This document shows, piece by piece, positions 1 to 8,596 of a stretch of 64,000 nt of DNA. Position numbers and translations under genes: made by a program. Every line of letters starts with the position of its first letter. Position 1 is the stretch's first letter. The notes below the pieces were generated by a model that ran no database searches, was not told the origin of the DNA, and saw nothing but the letters and a program-made list of their open reading frames with translations. This stretch comes from Candidatus Eisenbergiella stercoravium (lineage in GTDB: Bacteria; Bacillota; Clostridia; Lachnospirales; Lachnospiraceae): positions 1 to 64,000 of the forward strand of contig DXHY01000059.1 in the NCBI GenBank assembly GCA_019113175.1, read 5' to 3'.

Positions 1-857
1 AGGAAAATGATCGGACCTGTTGCAAGAACGGCGTTCGCCATTTTTACACTTTCCGTAGGAATATCCGCCAGCGTTATGAACTGTCCCGCTACGGAATTTC
101 TCAGAGCATCCGTCTTATTCACGATCTCATACAGCGTATACTGCAAAGGCTTTACCGCCACTCTGGAGCTCAGGAACAGAGAGGACTGATACCATTCGTT
201 CCAGTAGCCCAGCGCCAGGAACAGGCCGATGGTCGCAAGCGCCGGCTTCAGCATCGGAAGGATCAGCGCGGTGAAAATCTTCATGTCACCCGCTCCGTCG
301 ATCTTTCCGGATTCTGTAATCTCATGCGGAATCGCCTTTACGAAGTTTTTCATCAGGATGATCAGCCAGGGCGACATCAGCAGGGGCAGAAGCACCGCGA
401 AATAACTGTCCATCAGATGATAGGTATTGGTCATCAGCAGGTAATAGGGTGCAAGTCCTGCTGAGAACAGGCTGGTAAAATATACATAAAACGAAATCGC
501 GTTGCGGAACGGAAAATCCTTTCTCTGTAAGGCATAGCCGGTCATCGCGATGATGGACAGGCCCAGAAACGTTCCCACCAGGGTCATTACGATCGTCAGA
601 AGATAGGACCACCAGATTCCGCCTCCCTTTGCCACCATTTCATATGCCTGCAGGGAGATGTCCTTCGGGATCAGCTGAACGCCCTCTGCCCGGATCGTTG
701 CCTCGCTGGTAAATGACGTGCTGATAATAATGATAAAAGGAATGACACAGGCAAGCGCGTAGATCGTAACGAGGACATATCCAACGCCTCTGATGATCCG
801 GTCAGACATTCCGATCTTTACTTTCGTGCCCGCTACATAACCGTTGTTTTTTGCCAT
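1..857 (-). CDS. CUT1 carbohydrate ABC transporter permease (MalG/LplC-like), cut by window edge
   Basis: Inner-membrane permease subunit of a sugar importer. The frame is open from ATG at 857 to the left edge, preceded by a GGAGG site 7 bases upstream. The protein begins MAKNNGYVAGTKVKIG, then shows a first membrane segment and the long hydrophobic segments of a six-span permease. The cytoplasmic ATPase-coupling loop reads ESGKIDGAGD followed by LILPMLKP, a degenerate EAA motif. It lies 19 bases behind the other permease (877-1836), so both are one operon. The binding protein expected for the pair would be beyond the left edge. Family is clear; substrate cannot be told. Confidence 0.88.
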   Translation of the reverse strand, partial: MAKNNGYVAGTKVKIGMSDRIIRGVGYVLVTIYALACVIPFIIIISTSFTSEATIRAEGVQLIPKDISLQAYEMVAKGGGIWWSYLLTIVMTLVGTFLGLSIIAMTGYALQRKDFPFRNAISFYVYFTSLFSAGLAPYYLLMTNTYHLMDSYFAVLLPLLMSPWLIILMKNFVKAIPHEITESGKIDGAGDMKIFTALILPMLKPALATIGLFLALGYWNEWYQSSLFLSSRVAVKPLQYTLYEIVNKTDALRNSVAGQFITLADIPTESVKMANAVLATGPIIF

Positions 858-876
858 GATGAACCTCCTGCCCTGT

Positions 877-1836
877 TTAGAATAATGAATAATCGGGTTC
901 GATTTTCTTCACGATATAGTTGACAACCATTACGATCACAAAACCGATGATTGACTGATACAGACCCACTGCTGAAGCCGTTGAGAAGTTGAAGTCCGTC
1001 ATGGTTGCGCGGTATACGAACGTCTCAATAATATCCGTCGTTCCATACAGCAGGGGATTCGTGCCGACGATGTTGTAGAACAGTCCGAAATTACCCTTTA
1101 CAATTCCGCCCAGAGCAAACAGAAGCAGGATAACGATGGTAGGCCGCAGGGAGGGAAGAATGATGTAGCGAATCTTCTGGAAGCCGTTCGCTCCGTCCAC
1201 CCTGGCTGCCTCGATGATCTCCGCATCAATTCCCATAATAGAAGCGAAATAAACCACCGAATTGTATCCGGTCTGCTGCCACAGGTAAACGATGACCAGC
1301 AGGACGGGCCAAACGTTCGGATCCGCATAGGGCTCCCACTTGGGCAGGCCCAGAGCCGAAAGAACGTTGTTCACAAATCCCGTATCATAGTTCAGCATGT
1401 TGAAAACCAGAATGCCGATCAGAACCTGGGAAATGAAATAGGGCAGAAACATCATTGTCTGTGACACCTTCTTGAACCATTTGCACTGCATCTCGTTCAG
1501 AAGGATGGCGACAAATACGGCCAGAAGATTTCCCAGAAGGATGAACGCCAAGTTGTAAAGGATCGTATTCTTGGTCAGCTCCAGAAGCTGTCCGGACTGA
1601 ATCAGGAACCGGAAATTCTCAAGCCCCACAAACGGACTTCCGAAAATTCCCTTTCTCATGTTGTACCTGACGAATGCCACATAGATTCCCGGCAGCGGCA
1701 TATAGTTAAATGCGAAGAAAAATATGATTGCCGGCAGACACATCAAAAGCAGCACTCTGTACCGTACTACATTCTGAAGGAATGATCTCTTTTTTCCTGC
1801 CGGAGCAGCTACGGTACTCTTTTTTGTTTTACTCAC
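877..1836 (-). CDS. CUT1 carbohydrate ABC transporter permease (LplB/MalF-like)
   Basis: First permease of the left-edge sugar importer. It shows six membrane segments and the coupling loop EIIEAARVDGANGF...ILPSLRP typical of CUT1 permeases. I place the start at GTG 1836 (VSKTKKSTVAAPAGKKRS) because a GGAGG site lies 8 bases upstream; the frame is open further to a TTG at 1884 that has no convincing ribosome site. At about 319 residues it has normal family length. It is transcribed from the promoter at 1940-1968 and followed at once by the second permease. LplB-type systems often import oligosaccharides made by neighbouring hydrolases; here the substrate is unknown. Confidence 0.9.
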   Translation of the reverse strand: MSKTKKSTVAAPAGKKRSFLQNVVRYRVLLLMCLPAIIFFFAFNYMPLPGIYVAFVRYNMRKGIFGSPFVGLENFRFLIQSGQLLELTKNTILYNLAFILLGNLLAVFVAILLNEMQCKWFKKVSQTMMFLPYFISQVLIGILVFNMLNYDTGFVNNVLSALGLPKWEPYADPNVWPVLLVIVYLWQQTGYNSVVYFASIMGIDAEIIEAARVDGANGFQKIRYIILPSLRPTIVILLLFALGGIVKGNFGLFYNIVGTNPLLYGTTDIIETFVYRATMTDFNFSTASAVGLYQSIIGFVIVMVVNYIVKKIEPDYSLF

Positions 1837-1939
1837 ACGTTTTCCCTCCTGTTTCCCCAGGCACATTGCAGGCAGATTGTCCAATTAACCTGGTTATTTG
1901 TTTGTCGAATTCCTTTTCTGAATCCCGTTTCATAAGTTG

Positions 1940-1968
1940 ATTATAATCGCCGCTCCTGTAAAAGTCAA
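1940..1968 (-). promoter_or_regulatory. Sigma-A promoter of the left-edge permease operon
   Basis: On the minus strand TTGACT (1968-1963), a 17-base spacer and TATAAT (1945-1940) form a near-consensus promoter about 100 bases before the GTG start of the first permease. The rest of the 1837-2241 gap is AT-rich; apart from this promoter and the ribosome site of the next plus-strand gene I see nothing more in it. Confidence 0.8.
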
Positions 1969-2241
1969 CGTTTTGCACAAAAGAAAAAAAAGTAATTGTA
2001 TTTTTTGTTTAAACTGTATATTTTAGCTTTCTTATTCCCATCACATTGCCCCTTGATTTATGCATTTTTAATATATTTTTACTGTATAACGTTTTGTTTA
2101 TGCCGTTTTAAAATTTACAAATTAGAAACCCGTTTCATACCTTTCCACTTTTTACCGTCCCTTTACCATCCGCCTCTTTTTTTCCCGTAGGAAATGTGCC
2201 ATAATAATGAAGATCATAAAATGATAAAGGAGTAATACGAC

Positions 2242-3033
2242 ATGCCTTCCGCTTACGCACACTACCGCTTCGGCCGTCAGGTCTGTCCTCTGCTTGATTC
2301 CACTGAAAAGCAGACGATTCTCTCCCGGCCGGAGCCCTTTCTCATAGGCCTGCACGGGCCGGACATTTTCTTCTATCACCATCCGCTCGGTTCCTCCTCC
2401 ATCAAACAGATGGGACACCGTATGCACGCAGAGCCTGCGGAAACCTTTTTCAGGCCTGCGGCAGAAAGGCTTGCCCTGCACCCGGACCATCAGGCAGGAC
2501 TTTCCTATTTATACGGTTTTCTCTGCCACTTCACGCTGGATGCCACATGCCACCCTTACGTGGAGTCGCAGGTGGAACGCACGGGAATCGCGCATATGGA
2601 GCTGGAGGCCGAATTCGACCGGATGCTGATGATCCATGACGGTCTGAATCCCCTGTCCCATTTTCCCGCAGGACACATCATCCCTTCCCGAAAAAACGCG
2701 GCGGCAATCGCTCCCTTTTTCCCTTCCGTCACGCCGGATGAGATTCAGAATACGCTTCAGTCCATGCTCACCTGCAACCGGCTTCTTCTGGCTCCGCATC
2801 TTCCGAAACGGCTGCTCATCCACGCCGTATTCGCCATCAGCGGAAACGCGTCCTCCATGCGGGGCGTCATGATTCCCATGCACGCAGACCCCGCCTGCCG
2901 GAAGAGCAACGGACGGCTGGGAGAGCTTTATCACAGGGCCCTTCCCCTTGCCGCGGATCTGATCCGGAACTACCGCCTGTTTGTGGAAGGAAGGGAAGAG
3001 CTGAGCGATTCTCTCCATCTTACCTTCGGATAA
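2242..3033 (+). CDS. Zinc-dependent phospholipase C family protein
   Basis: A 263-residue soluble protein of the zinc-dependent phospholipase C fold (all-helical, His/Asp metal ligands). Visible metal-ligand candidates are HYRFG near the N-terminus, HGPDIFFYHHP around residue 36, HRMH near 55, FLCHFTLDATCHPYV near 95-110 and the HMELEAEFDRML segment near 118. These clusters are the family hallmark. There is no signal peptide, so it is probably cytosolic and its substrate is unknown. ATG at 2242 follows an AAAGGAG site. It is 50 bases upstream of the UMF1 transporter and probably co-transcribed with it. Confidence 0.85.
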   Translation: MPSAYAHYRFGRQVCPLLDSTEKQTILSRPEPFLIGLHGPDIFFYHHPLGSSSIKQMGHRMHAEPAETFFRPAAERLALHPDHQAGLSYLYGFLCHFTLDATCHPYVESQVERTGIAHMELEAEFDRMLMIHDGLNPLSHFPAGHIIPSRKNAAAIAPFFPSVTPDEIQNTLQSMLTCNRLLLAPHLPKRLLIHAVFAISGNASSMRGVMIPMHADPACRKSNGRLGELYHRALPLAADLIRNYRLFVEGREELSDSLHLTFG

Positions 3034-3083
3034 GGCCATATGCATTCGGGAAAAACAAATTAAAAAAGGAGTCTGAACCAATC

Positions 3084-4328
3084 ATGAAATTCCAACTCAC
3101 CAAACTGGAAAAAGGCTGGATTCTCTATGACATCGGAAATTCCGCCTTCATTCTGATGGTTTCCACCATCATCCCCATCTACTTCAATTATCTGGCGGAA
3201 AACGCAGGCATATCCTCTGTAGACTATCTGGCGAGCTGGGGATACGCCGCCAGCGCGGCCACCCTGCTTGTTGCTGTCTCCGGCCCGGTACTCGGCACGC
3301 TGGCGGACCATAAGAATTATAAGAAAAGGCTGTTTCTCCTGTCCCTCCTGATGGGCGTGATCTGTTGCGTCCTTCTCGGCTTTGTGACCAACTGGCTGGC
3401 CTTCCTGATTCTTTTCGTCATTGCCAGGGTAGGCTATTCCGTCAGCCTGATTTTCTATGACTCCATGCTTCCGGATATTTCCACTCCGGAAAGGGTAGAC
3501 AGGGTTTCCTCCTACGGTTATGGCCTGGGCTATATCGGAAGCTGTATTCCCTTCGCTGTCTGTCTCGTTCTGGTGCTGGGCGCGGATGCCTTCGTCCTCA
3601 CCCTTTCCTCTTCCATGATGATTTCCTTTCTGATCGTGGCAGTCTGGTGGTTCGCCGTTTCCGTCCCTCTTCTGAAACGATACAGGCAGACCCATTTTTC
3701 CACGGCCAGCGGAAAATCCGCCATTGCAGGAAGCTTTTCCCGTCTTGCCGAAACCTTTCGGAGCATAAAAAAAGAAAAGAGAACCTTCCTGTTTCTTCTT
3801 TCCTTCTTCTTCTACATTGACGGTGTATATGCCATCATCGATATGGCAACCGCCTACGGCACCGCTCTGGGGCTGGATACCACCGGGCTTCTGATCGCCC
3901 TTCTGGTCACCCAGATCGTAGCGTTCCCGTTTTCCATCCTGTTCGGCCGGCTTTCCGGAAAGTACCGGCCGGAAAAGCTGATCATGGTCTGCATCGCGGC
4001 GTACCTCGGCATCGCCATCTTCGCGCTGTTCATGTCTACCCAGCTGCATTTCTGGATTCTGGCGGTCTGCGTCGGCATGTTCCAGGGCGGCATCCAGGCG
4101 CTCTCCCGCTCCTACTTTGCCAAGATCATCCCCGCTGAAAAATCCGGAGAATATTATGGAATCATGGATATCTGCGGCAAGGGCGCGTCCTTCCTCGGGA
4201 CCACTCTGATCGGCATTGTCAGCCAGCTGACCGGAAGCGTTAACAGAGGAATCGGTGTGCTCATCGTGACCTTTACCATCGGTTTATTGCTGTTCATCAA
4301 GGCATCCGCCCCGGAAAAGGCCGCCTGA
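3084..4328 (+). CDS. MFS transporter, UMF1/Atg22-like family
   Basis: A 414-residue polytopic membrane protein with about twelve predicted spans. The N-terminal signature KGWILYDIGNSAF and the later FSILFGRLSGKYRPEKL segment match the UMF1 branch of the major facilitator superfamily, whose eukaryotic relative is vacuolar Atg22 (amino-acid efflux). The bacterial substrate is unknown. ATG at 3084 follows AAAAAAGGAG. The gene ends before a bidirectional terminator, which separates it from the converging gene at 4447-5088. Confidence 0.88.
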   Translation: MKFQLTKLEKGWILYDIGNSAFILMVSTIIPIYFNYLAENAGISSVDYLASWGYAASAATLLVAVSGPVLGTLADHKNYKKRLFLLSLLMGVICCVLLGFVTNWLAFLILFVIARVGYSVSLIFYDSMLPDISTPERVDRVSSYGYGLGYIGSCIPFAVCLVLVLGADAFVLTLSSSMMISFLIVAVWWFAVSVPLLKRYRQTHFSTASGKSAIAGSFSRLAETFRSIKKEKRTFLFLLSFFFYIDGVYAIIDMATAYGTALGLDTTGLLIALLVTQIVAFPFSILFGRLSGKYRPEKLIMVCIAAYLGIAIFALFMSTQLHFWILAVCVGMFQGGIQALSRSYFAKIIPAEKSGEYYGIMDICGKGASFLGTTLIGIVSQLTGSVNRGIGVLIVTFTIGLLLFIKASAPEKAA

Positions 4329-4343
4329 AGCATTTGACGGCGC

Positions 4344-4392
4344 AAAACGGACAGCAGACAGGCCATCCGGTTCTGTCTGCCGTCCGTTTTTG
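4344..4392. terminator. Bidirectional intrinsic terminator
   Basis: A 15-base stem with one mismatch (ACGGACAGCAGACAG against CTGTCTGCCGTCCGT) is flanked by AAAA on the left and TTTTT on the right. It lies between two converging genes and can serve both. Confidence 0.8.
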
Positions 4393-4446
4393 CATTGTCT
4401 CAGTTTTCTCTACGTCTTCCGCCGGCTTTTTACAGTCCGGAACCTT

Positions 4447-5088
4447 TTACAGTTTGGAATAGCCGTAGCCGTTCACCATCGCATCCAGCTTCTGCTTATT
4501 CCGGCAGAACGGGCAGTTGTGCGCTTCATACGCCTGATACCCCGGAATGTCGCTGGTATCGAACATGGACTGTACGGGAATTCCGTTAATGGCCTTCACC
4601 GCGCTGAACACGGAGAAGATCGCCTGAATTTTCCCGCCATAGTAATCAATACATTCCAGGCTTCTGCGCAGCGTCATGCCCGTCGTCGTGGTCGCAAGCA
4701 GCAGGATGATGTTCTTATTCCGGATCGCGCCCACCAGATTGTCCCGGAAAATCATCTGGTTGTTCATATTGAATTCCGGCGTCACCACGTAGACGGTATT
4801 ATGCATATTCATGGAAGGGAAATTTCCCTTCTCCAGCTCCTCCGCCACATAGGCGCCGATCACCTCGCAGCCGTCCAGACAGCAGACCGTATCCACCACC
4901 GTTTCAACCGGGAGCCGCTGAACAAAGGCCTTTCCCACCGCCGCCGCTTCCGAACGCCTGGTCTTCAGCCCCGTCATATCCACATAATAGTTAATGTGCG
5001 AATGGCTGGTTGCAAAATGCCCGGGAATCGCTCTCAGAATGATGTTGTTTCCGGCCTTTGAGTAGAACTTCATCACCTTGTTTTCCAT
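4447..5088 (-). CDS. Orotate phosphoribosyltransferase-like protein with degenerate PRPP loop
   Basis: A 213-residue protein of phosphoribosyltransferase type I fold. The segment NIILLLATTTTGMTLRRSLE matches the PRPP-binding loop, but the acidic pair expected before the TTG turn is replaced by Ala-Thr. The C-terminus carries a CPFC motif, absent from ordinary OPRT. Start at ATG 5088 fits a purine-rich site (AGGGAGAGGG), although the frame is open to 5265. A canonical pyrE exists at 21616-22293, so this copy probably has another substrate or a regulatory role. It is transcribed alone from 5149-5177. Confidence 0.7.
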   Translation of the reverse strand: MENKVMKFYSKAGNNIILRAIPGHFATSHSHINYYVDMTGLKTRRSEAAAVGKAFVQRLPVETVVDTVCCLDGCEVIGAYVAEELEKGNFPSMNMHNTVYVVTPEFNMNNQMIFRDNLVGAIRNKNIILLLATTTTGMTLRRSLECIDYYGGKIQAIFSVFSAVKAINGIPVQSMFDTSDIPGYQAYEAHNCPFCRNKQKLDAMVNGYGYSKL

Positions 5089-5148
5089 ACCCTTTTCCCT
5101 CTCCCTTTCCGCCTTTCGGCAAAGCTGCAGTGTTCTTTCATAAGGTTC

Positions 5149-5177
5149 ATTATATATGTTTCGCGCAGTTTTTACAA
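5149..5177 (-). promoter_or_regulatory. Sigma-A promoter of the OPRT-like gene
   Basis: Minus strand TTGTAA (5177-5172), 17-base spacer, TATAAT (5154-5149), about 60 bases before the ATG at 5088. Confidence 0.75.
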
Positions 5178-5271
5178 CTTTATCTTTATAAGAGATTTTT
5201 TTATGTTGATTATGCACAAATGATGAGAATGCATTTTGTTGAGAATCTCTCTCCATTTCCGACAATCCCTA

Positions 5272-5299
5272 TTCCATTTTTTCACCGATGAGCTATAAT
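5272..5299 (+). promoter_or_regulatory. Likely promoter of the M24 peptidase transcript
   Basis: A perfect TATAAT at 5294-5299 has only a weak -35 (TTCCAT at 5272). It sits just before the hairpin array, so the array would form a roughly 225-base untranslated leader of the peptidase mRNA. Confidence 0.5.
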
Positions 5300-5307
5300 G
5301 GGGAAGG

Positions 5308-5517
5308 CAGAACACGGTTCGTGCTGATTTTAATGCCGCCTGTCGGCGGCAGAAAGAGAGGGGCACGAACACGGTTCGTGCCGAAGAATGGCGCAGCCAT
5401 TCTTCCATAATTTTTATGCCGCCTGTCGGCGGCAGAAAGAGAGGGGCACGAACACAGTTCGTGCCGAAGAATGGCATAGGCCATTCTTCCATGATTTTTA
5501 TGCCGCCTGTCGGCGGC
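5308..5517 (+). repeat. Tandem three-hairpin array (modules B-C-A) in the leader of the M24 peptidase gene
   Basis: Three hairpin types alternate. A = GCCGCC-TGTC-GGCGGC at 5335-5350, 5418-5433 and 5502-5517. B = GGCACGAA/TTCGTGCC at 5362-5382 and 5445-5465, plus a damaged copy near 5308-5325. C = GAAGAATGGC/GCCATTCTTC at 5383-5405 and 5466-5489. The B-C-A unit repeats with a period of 83-84 bases. Arms are perfect while loops vary (cacgg/cacag; gca/atag), as if pairing is selected. Each A hairpin is followed by AGAAAGAGAGG; after the last one this serves as the Shine-Dalgarno of the next gene. There are no unique spacers, so this is not a CRISPR array. Confidence 0.9.
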
Positions 5518-5533
5518 AGAAAGAGAGGAAATG

Positions 5534-6622
5534 ATGGACGAAATTTATACCGCCCGGCTGAACCGGGTATGTGAAGAGCTGAATAAAAAAGGCCTGGATC
5601 AGATGCTGGTCAGTGATCCCTTAAGCATCCGGTACCTGACCGGAGTGTGGGTGCAGCCCTATGAGCGTCTGTATGCCCTGTATGTGCGCACGGACGGAAA
5701 GCACTGCTTTTTCCTGAACAATCTGTTTGTGATTCCAGAGGTAGATCTGGAACAGGTCTGGATGTCCGACACGGACGACTGCATCGGCATGGTGGCGGAG
5801 CATATCGCAAAATATGGCGCAGACGCTCCTCTTGGCATTGACAAAAGCTGGTCCGCCGGCTTTCTGCTCGGCCTGATGGAGCGAAATCCGAAGGCGAAAT
5901 ATGTGAACGCTTCCTGCTGCGTGGACCGGGTACGTTCCATCAAGGATGCTTATGAGCAGGAAAAAATGCGGGAATCCTCCCAGGTCAATGACGCCTGCAT
6001 GGAAAAGATCGCAGCCTTTGTGAAGGAAGGAATGACGGAAAAGGAATGTGCGGATCAGGTTCGCGCTCTCTACAAAGAAGCCGGTTGTCCGGAAGGCTTC
6101 GATACCATCCTTTCCTTCGGCGCCAACGCGGCCGATCCACACCACGAGCCGGACGATACCCGTCTGAAAGCCGGGGACTGCATTGTGATCGACATGGGCT
6201 GCGTAAAGGACGACTACTGCTCTGACATGACGCGCACCTTCTTCTGTAAGGAAGCGCCTGCGGAATACGCGGCCATCCACGATCTGGTCCGTCAGGCCAA
6301 CGAGAAGGCGGAGAGCATCATCAGGCCCGGCGTGCGTTTCTGCGACATCGACAAAGCCGCAAGGGATCTGATCACGGAAGCGGGATACGGCCCTTATTTC
6401 AACCACAGGCTGGGCCATTCCATCGGCCTGCAGGATCATGAGCCCGGTGATGTGAGTTCGGCAAATACCGCCTGTGTGGAAGAAGGCATGACTTTTTCCA
6501 TCGAGCCCGGCGTTTACCTTCCCGGCAGATTCGGTGTGCGGGTGGAGGATCTGGTTCTTGTAACAAAGGACGGCTGCGAGGTGCTCAATCATGTGGACAA
6601 GCACTGGAAGGTGATCGGGTAA
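5534..6622 (+). CDS. M24 family Xaa-Pro peptidase (aminopeptidase P-like)
   Basis: A 362-residue cytosolic metallopeptidase that removes N-terminal residues next to proline. The N-terminal creatinase domain spans about residues 1-130. The pita-bread catalytic domain shows the dinuclear metal ligands: Asp in VIDMGCVKDD, Asp in CSDMTRTFF, His in HRLGHSIG, Glu in FSIEPGVY and Glu in RVEDLV. Two in-frame ATGs occur (5531 and 5534); the second has the better 5-base spacing to GAGAGG, so I use it. Its leader carries the hairpin array. It is monocistronic, ending at a bidirectional terminator. Confidence 0.9.
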   Translation: MDEIYTARLNRVCEELNKKGLDQMLVSDPLSIRYLTGVWVQPYERLYALYVRTDGKHCFFLNNLFVIPEVDLEQVWMSDTDDCIGMVAEHIAKYGADAPLGIDKSWSAGFLLGLMERNPKAKYVNASCCVDRVRSIKDAYEQEKMRESSQVNDACMEKIAAFVKEGMTEKECADQVRALYKEAGCPEGFDTILSFGANAADPHHEPDDTRLKAGDCIVIDMGCVKDDYCSDMTRTFFCKEAPAEYAAIHDLVRQANEKAESIIRPGVRFCDIDKAARDLITEAGYGPYFNHRLGHSIGLQDHEPGDVSSANTACVEEGMTFSIEPGVYLPGRFGVRVEDLVLVTKDGCEVLNHVDKHWKVIG

Positions 6623-6695
6623 TTTTTCCTGATTCCTTTCAAAATCAGGATACGGCATTCCGAAGTTCGTCCGATGGCAAACCTTTCAAAAATAA

Positions 6696-6748
6696 TAAAA
6701 AAGAACAGTCCTGCATGAAAATTTTTCATGTATGGCTGTTCTTTTTTT
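6696..6748. terminator. Bidirectional intrinsic terminator
   Basis: AAAGAACAG (6700-6708) pairs with CTGTTCTTT (6736-6744) around an inner CATGAAAA/TTTTCATG stem. A run of A on the left and T7 on the right serve the converging M24 peptidase and GH43 genes. Confidence 0.8.
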
Positions 6749-6789
6749 AGTCATGCAGGACAGTTTCCAAATATCCTGTAGAATTTCTT

Positions 6790-7725
6790 TTATACTGTGA
6801 CCTGAACCGAAAGCCTATCCCCATCCACCTTCAGTTCATCAATTCTGGCACAGCGGGCATCCTCATCCGGAGTATCCTTCGTAATATCCCTTCCATGATA
6901 GATAATATAATATTTTCCATTATCATATAGAACACTGTTATGCCCCATTCCCTCAATAAATTCATTTTTGGAAATCAGAGGTGCATAGGTGTGATCATCC
7001 GGATATTTCTTCCAGTCCAGTGTCCTCAGATCCGCATCCGGCGCTCCGTGCGCCACACTGTATCCGATAAAATAGGTCGGGTTCTGGTGACATGCGCCTG
7101 AATACATCAGATAATGCGTATTTCCCACACAGAAATAAAATGCTCCTTCGATGGTATGCCAGTGCTCACCTTTCTTAAAACGGTCACGCTGATATATCTC
7201 TTCATCCATTGTAGGACGGATCAGGCAGACAGGTTTCCCTTCCAGAGTCAGCGGATCCTTCATCTTATCACAGACAATCACCGTTCCTACTCTTTCTGCA
7301 TCATAAACATTCTGGCAATAGAAAAAATAAAGTCCAGAGGGAGTGAGCACTGTATGCGGATCAATCGAAAACGGGGGCAGCAGATCCTTTACCTTCTTAA
7401 ACGGTCCATGCGGAGAATCGGAAACTGCGACACGCATGGTCTGTCCATGCTCATCGTTGCTGTCCTCATCCATGCTGGAATAATACATATAGTAAGTTCC
7501 GTCAATTTCCAGCACGCAGGGAGCCCAGCAGTTCTTCTGCCCCGTCATATCCAGACAGACTCCCTCATACTCCCATCCATCCATCAGACTGTCACTGCTG
7601 TAAAGCTGCGGGCCGGAAGGACCGGTGGCATACATATAGTATCTTCCGTCCTTCGCCTTAATCATATAAGGATCCGGCTGCCCCAGCGGAGCCGTATCGC
7701 CCGGTTTTCTCTTATAAAGCTTCAT
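6790..7725 (-). CDS. Glycoside hydrolase family 43
   Basis: A 311-residue five-bladed propeller enzyme without signal peptide, so probably cytoplasmic. The GH43 catalytic triad is visible: Asp18 in QPDPYM (general base), Asp in SIDPHTV (pKa modulator) and Glu in TIEGAFYF (general acid). Repeated blade motifs such as GRYYMYAT, GTYYMYYS and GKYYIIYHG support the fold. The family contains arabinofuranosidases, xylosidases and galactosidases. It is the last gene of the operon binding protein, permease, permease, GH43, so it likely trims imported oligosaccharides. ATG at 7725 follows GGGGAG. Confidence 0.88.
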   Translation of the reverse strand: MKLYKRKPGDTAPLGQPDPYMIKAKDGRYYMYATGPSGPQLYSSDSLMDGWEYEGVCLDMTGQKNCWAPCVLEIDGTYYMYYSSMDEDSNDEHGQTMRVAVSDSPHGPFKKVKDLLPPFSIDPHTVLTPSGLYFFYCQNVYDAERVGTVIVCDKMKDPLTLEGKPVCLIRPTMDEEIYQRDRFKKGEHWHTIEGAFYFCVGNTHYLMYSGACHQNPTYFIGYSVAHGAPDADLRTLDWKKYPDDHTYAPLISKNEFIEGMGHNSVLYDNGKYYIIYHGRDITKDTPDEDARCARIDELKVDGDRLSVQVTV

Positions 7726-7747
7726 CTCTTCTTGCTCCCCTTTGTTT

Positions 7748-8596
7748 TTATTTTACAGAACTGTCAATCTGTCCTTCAATAATATATTTCTGAAGGAACA
7801 GGTATAAAACGATTACCGGCAGAAGACCAATTGCACAGGTTGCGCAGGCCTTCGGCATATTGCCGACGCCGTTCGTACGGTTAAAGGCTGACTTGATTAC
7901 CAGAATAATGGTAAACTTCGACTTATTCTGCAGCAAATACATCGGCATCATATAGTTGTTCCAGCTTCCGGTTGCCGACATGATAATTCGGGTTATGGTA
8001 ACAGCCTTCAGCTGTGGCATAATGATCTGAACAAAGGTACGAAGCACTCCGGCTCCATCAATGGCTGCCGCTTCATCCAGAGCGGTGGGAATGGACACTA
8101 CAAAGTTCATATACATGAACATGGTAGCAGGAATTCCACCTGCGGCAGAAAGCAGCGCAAGTCCATACAGAGTATTGGTCATATGGAAATTCACCATTAA
8201 CCCATAAGTACCTACCAGGAGCGCTGTTCCAGGGATCATCATAACTGCCATGCTGATTCCCTGAATGGAATTGGAAAGTCTGTTTCTGCTGCGCGCAAGC
8301 CCATAGGCACCAAGAGCGGACAGACCAATTTCCAGCACTACCGTTTCCACCATCAGAATAATGGAATTTTTAAAGCCCAGCCACAGATCTCCACTGGTAA
8401 ATACTTCAATATAATTCTGGAAATTCCACGTTTCCGGAAGAGCCAGTTTGGATCCGATATCCTGTATTGTCCGGAAGGACAGGTTCAGCATGATATAAAT
8501 GGGCAGAAGGTATATCAGAATCAACAGAACGGATACGATATAACACCACCACACAGGCTTGCTGTTCGGGCCGGTGCTTTTTACTCTTGCCTTCAT
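7748..8596 (-). CDS. CUT1 carbohydrate ABC transporter permease (MalG-like)
   Basis: A 282-residue inner-membrane permease with six hydrophobic spans and the coupling motif DEAAAIDGAGVLRTF followed by IMPQLKA. ATG at 8596 overlaps the stop codon of the preceding permease by one base (TGATG) and has GGAGG upstream, indicating translational coupling. It works with the permease at 8596-9465 and the binding protein at 9555-10935. No ATPase gene is in the cluster, as is common for CUT1 systems that share an MsmX-type ATPase encoded elsewhere. Confidence 0.92.
   Translation of the reverse strand: MKARVKSTGPNSKPVWWCYIVSVLLILIYLLPIYIMLNLSFRTIQDIGSKLALPETWNFQNYIEVFTSGDLWLGFKNSIILMVETVVLEIGLSALGAYGLARSRNRLSNSIQGISMAVMMIPGTALLVGTYGLMVNFHMTNTLYGLALLSAAGGIPATMFMYMNFVVSIPTALDEAAAIDGAGVLRTFVQIIMPQLKAVTITRIIMSATGSWNNYMMPMYLLQNKSKFTIILVIKSAFNRTNGVGNMPKACATCAIGLLPVIVLYLFLQKYIIEGQIDSSVK

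Noticed and set aside
5308-5517. CRISPR array
   Set aside because: Repeats are palindromic modules with no unique spacers and no cas genes are near.
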